Assembly: GCA_000149265.1 (NCBI GenBank)
Contig: CH003067.1
Coordinates: 300,563-364,562 of the forward strand
Length of the DNA: 64,000 nucleotides
From: Ciona savignyi
Taxonomy: Eukaryota > Chordata > Ascidiacea > Phlebobranchia > Cionidae
Direction of reading: 5' to 3'
Shown: positions 61,391-64,000 of the stretch, in pieces
How the letters are laid out: the number at the start of each line of letters is the position of its first letter
Position numbering within the stretch: position 1 is the stretch's first letter
The notes under the pieces: generated by a model
What the model saw: the letters and a program-made list of their open reading frames with translations, nothing else
Database searches by the model: none
What the model was told of the DNA's origin: nothing
Program-made: the position numbers and the translations under genes

Positions 61391-61877
61391 TTCGACTAAA
61401 TAGGTGGACCACTAATGCAGACTAATCACACTTTAACCGCTAAACTTTTTAGCTTCTATAAGCTTAGCAACGAATATTTCGTTTGCAAAATGTAAACAAA
61501 AGTAAAATTCTGGTATCCGCACATTTGACAATTTTTTTCTGTACTGTATGCTGAACTTACTTGATTAGTATAACAAGTTTTTAATTTATTTTACTTTTTA
61601 ATTTATTTAAAATATATTTAACTATATGATGGCTTTTATTAAATGCTGACCAGATCCACTAATAAGTCACGAAAACTTTTATACTAAAATTATTTCGCCA
61701 CTAGGTGATCGACAACAGTTGGCACGAACACGAAGCTATTCAAACTTGTTAAGCTTTTGAGTTTTTAATATTATCAAGCTATTTATTTATTAAGTGGTTT
61801 CTTGAAGTTTCTGGTACTTTTTTGATTGGTGTTTCACTTGCCGAAGCACAATATTTCGTTGGTAACTAGAACAAAAA
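61391..61877. promoter_or_regulatory. Bidirectional promoter of CCDC13 and CEP78
   Basis: 487 bp separate the two divergent start codons. The region is AT-rich with no recognisable TATA arrangement. Possible RFX X-box half sites (TTAGCAACG at about 61464 and GTTGGTAAC at about 61858) are present, but no full X-box was seen. Confidence 0.6.
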
Positions 61878-63815
61878 ATGATTCCCGAAAGCGTGGCAGT
61901 GAGACAACGTGGAGCGTACGACTTCTCAAGCTGCTACGATAATCTATGTGCTCTGCAGTCAACGGTGCCACTAACGACAGTAAAAGCTCACTTGGAAAGA
62001 GGAATCTTGGATATTAATGGTGATAAAATACGTATGATTGACTGGTCACCAATTCTTAATACTTTAAAAATAAACCGAAACTTAAAATATGTTTCAATAA
62101 AGAGCTATTTTCAAACAAGTGGTAATCCGAATAAAGGCCACTATTTTAAGCGGAGAACACCGGCCATACGATGTAGAGATGTAACTATGTGGATTGCAAA
62201 ATCGTTATCTTCCTGTATCACACAATCAACCAATATCAAGTGCATTGATCTCCAAGGAGTCCCACTGAGAGAGCGAGATTTGCAAACCTTGGCAAAGGGG
62301 ATAAAGAAAAACAAATCTCTCACGCATATACAGTTTGATTATTGCCAAATATCCGATTCTGGGGCTAAATTGCTGTGCCACACACTTAAAAATCATGCTA
62401 GCATCACACATCTAAGCTTAGGTGGATGCAATATCACATCAACCGGTGCTGAAATGATTGGTAAACTTATCAAATACCAAGCAACTCAGCGGCATAGTGA
62501 AGCTTGGGCTGATGGGTTAAGATATCGAACTCCTAACCTTAACTCCATGGGTGGGATTCGCAGAATAACCCTCAACTCCAACCCTATGATAAGTGATGAA
62601 GGGGCGGAAGCATTTGCTGAGGCACTGAAAGATGATCTTTGGTTGAAAGCATTAGACCTCCAGCATTGTGGTATAAGTTCTGAAGGAGCTGATAAACTGT
62701 TAACAACCATTAAGCATAATGATACAATTGTTGTACTGGACATTAGAAGCAATCCAATGGTTGATTCTGGTACCCTGAGAAAAGTTCTAGGTCGAGTTTT
62801 GTTGAATGCCCATGGAAATGATGAGCATGATTATCCCTGGATAAAAGATGAACCTCCAAAGGATCCATACCGAACTGGTAAGCCTAGGAGACCTTCCAAG
62901 ATCATTAACAGAAGTTTCACTAAAAAACAAGCTACTCAGAGAAGTTTAAAAAGGTCCACAGAAAAGGAGGGTGTCCCAGAGGTTCATCCACCTGGTCACA
63001 AAAGTTTTGTTCCGTGGAGGACGGCTGTAAGAGCCACTCAGCATAAACTTGGTTTCTGTGAAGAAGATTATGATGATGAGAGCTTTGATGAATCTTCAGA
63101 GGTCCTTCAAGTTGTACAGGATTCGTCGAAACCGTCAATCATCGACACAACTTTTTCCATAAGCGGCAATGGAGACCAGGTGGAGGTTAATCAATCTAAC
63201 TTAACAAAAAGAGAATCAGAGGAATACATTAAAAGACTCAAAATAGATCTTTTAGATGCAAGAAGACGACTTGCGATTTCCAACGAAAGTGAAAAAAAGT
63301 TGAATTCAAAAATTTTAAGTTTGGAAGTTGAGAATTCTAGGTTACGCAATGAACTAAAAACTAGTTATGAAAACAGTAGAATGAGGTCTCAGATTGAGGA
63401 TGAAGCTCTTTTAGATAGCATTGAAACTTCTTTCAACAAGTTTCATGACTTTTTAAATGAGCTAAACGATCTAGGATTGGGTTCTCTTGCTACAGCTGCT
63501 GGACTAGGAGATTTCTCAAATAACGCACCAAAAATCCCAATGGCTGAGATCAGAAATTCACAATCGCAAGGTGACAGAAAACCAACAAAATCACCTCCCC
63601 AAGAAACTTTACCAATTGAAACTCCCATCCTAATTCAAGGATCAAGGTTAAATGATAACGACAACGTAGATCATTCAAAACCTCAAAACAAAGAGAGCCA
63701 GCCAGCTGAAAAAGATGCAAACCAAAAATCAACAGCGGAAGTTTCAATTTGTTCTGAAAAAGAAAATAACAACTTAACACAGAATGATACTTCTTCTGTA
63801 GGGTCTAGTTTCTAA
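61878..63815 (+). CDS. CEP78: CEP78 homologue, centrosomal leucine-rich-repeat protein, 645 aa, intronless
   Basis: A single open frame. The N-terminus (YDNLCALQSTVPL, HLERGILDINGDKIRMIDWS, TLKINRNLKYVSIKSYFQ) matches human CEP78. Leucine-rich repeats cover about residues 120-310, with CIDLQGVPLRERDLQTLAKG, HLSLGGCNITSTGAEMIGKL, GIRRITLNSNPMISDEGAEA and ALDLQHCGISSEGADKL. FVPWRTAVRATQHKLGF follows at about 382. A coiled coil spans about 455-500 (YIKRLKIDLLDARRRLAI, LEVENSRLRNELKTS). The block DSIETSFNKFHDFLNELNDL is the conserved C-terminal piece. In vertebrates the protein sits at the distal centriole and acts in ciliogenesis and in control of the EDD-DYRK2-DDB1-VprBP ubiquitin ligase. The start is the first ATG after a stop-containing leader. 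The length is close to the human protein. No introns interrupt it, unlike the many-exon vertebrate gene as I recall it. Confidence 0.95.
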   Translation: MIPESVAVRQRGAYDFSSCYDNLCALQSTVPLTTVKAHLERGILDINGDKIRMIDWSPILNTLKINRNLKYVSIKSYFQTSGNPNKGHYFKRRTPAIRCRDVTMWIAKSLSSCITQSTNIKCIDLQGVPLRERDLQTLAKGIKKNKSLTHIQFDYCQISDSGAKLLCHTLKNHASITHLSLGGCNITSTGAEMIGKLIKYQATQRHSEAWADGLRYRTPNLNSMGGIRRITLNSNPMISDEGAEAFAEALKDDLWLKALDLQHCGISSEGADKLLTTIKHNDTIVVLDIRSNPMVDSGTLRKVLGRVLLNAHGNDEHDYPWIKDEPPKDPYRTGKPRRPSKIINRSFTKKQATQRSLKRSTEKEGVPEVHPPGHKSFVPWRTAVRATQHKLGFCEEDYDDESFDESSEVLQVVQDSSKPSIIDTTFSISGNGDQVEVNQSNLTKRESEEYIKRLKIDLLDARRRLAISNESEKKLNSKILSLEVENSRLRNELKTSYENSRMRSQIEDEALLDSIETSFNKFHDFLNELNDLGLGSLATAAGLGDFSNNAPKIPMAEIRNSQSQGDRKPTKSPPQETLPIETPILIQGSRLNDNDNVDHSKPQNKESQPAEKDANQKSTAEVSICSEKENNNLTQNDTSSVGSSF

Positions 63816-64000
63816 AAAAATAAATTGTTGATCTGCTTTTGTAGCACATTTGCACTGTAAACTGTAGTTTTCAAATATGACTCATAGTTTGCTTATTTCT
63901 TAATTACCCGTAGCTGAGAAGTCAAAAGCATACACATTTTATGGCTCTAGTTGAAAACTGTCTGTTGTTATTAGCTTCTGATTAGAATTGTAAGACAGAT
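63816..64000 (+). other. 3' end of CEP78
   Basis: AATAAA at 63819-63824 begins four bases after the stop codon, so the 3' UTR could be extremely short. The rest of the window shows nothing else. Confidence 0.6.

Noticed and set aside
61391-61877. Full X-box (RFX) site in the CCDC13-CEP78 promoter
   Set aside because: Only half-sites were seen; no paired GTNRCC...RGYAAC arrangement at the right spacing.

Overview
This window looks like nuclear DNA from an ascidian tunicate, most likely a Ciona species (inference). The reasons are compact chordate-type genes with many small GT-AG introns, an AT-rich background, protein sequences recognisably close to vertebrate CYFIP, ZC3H13, CCDC13 and CEP78, and many copies of one tRNA-derived SINE whose tail is built on ATCCTATCCT. 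There are two assembly gaps, 36450-36549 and 54667-55262.

Layout. 878-2825 (minus) holds the first four coding exons of a CYFIP-type WAVE-complex gene that runs off the left edge. 5645-20935 (plus) is a gene of about 19-20 exons with an RS/RE/RD-rich body and a conserved C-terminus matching ZC3H13/Flacc, a subunit of the m6A writer complex. Its introns hold two hAT elements, two minisatellites and several SINEs. 21897-23464 (minus) and 27156-31456 (plus) are divergent three-exon paralogues encoding four-pass tetraspan proteins. Intron 1 of the second carries a SINE split by a young LTR retrotransposon. 33254-35164 (minus) is a GPI-anchored Ly6/uPAR-type protein. 37092-41228 (plus) is a secreted S1-type serine protease gene with a one-base disruption at the catalytic His exon. 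42467-43622 (minus) is the seven-TM exon of a class A GPCR.

46510-50176 is an inverted duplication. It holds two almost identical ADP/ATP carrier genes pointing away from each other, with facing duplicated promoters, 5' non-coding exons and 5'-UTR introns. A small Cys-rich secreted-protein exon is intact on the left side and decayed on the right. 50901-61390 (minus) is CCDC13, interrupted by the second gap. 61878-63815 (plus) is an intronless CEP78. CCDC13 and CEP78 are head to head across 487 bp and both belong to centrosome/cilium biology.

Mobile DNA: four hAT-type elements with 8-bp target duplications, one 840-bp inverted-repeat element and a small MITE family with 6-bp duplications, one LTR retrotransposon, one BEL/Pao remnant and many SINE copies. 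No bacterial-type system, CRISPR array or rRNA was seen. The points most worth a second look are the ADP/ATP carrier palindrome, a ZC3H13 splice acceptor lying in a SINE tail, a minisatellite made of branch-point-like units, the CCDC13-CEP78 shared promoter and the disrupted protease.
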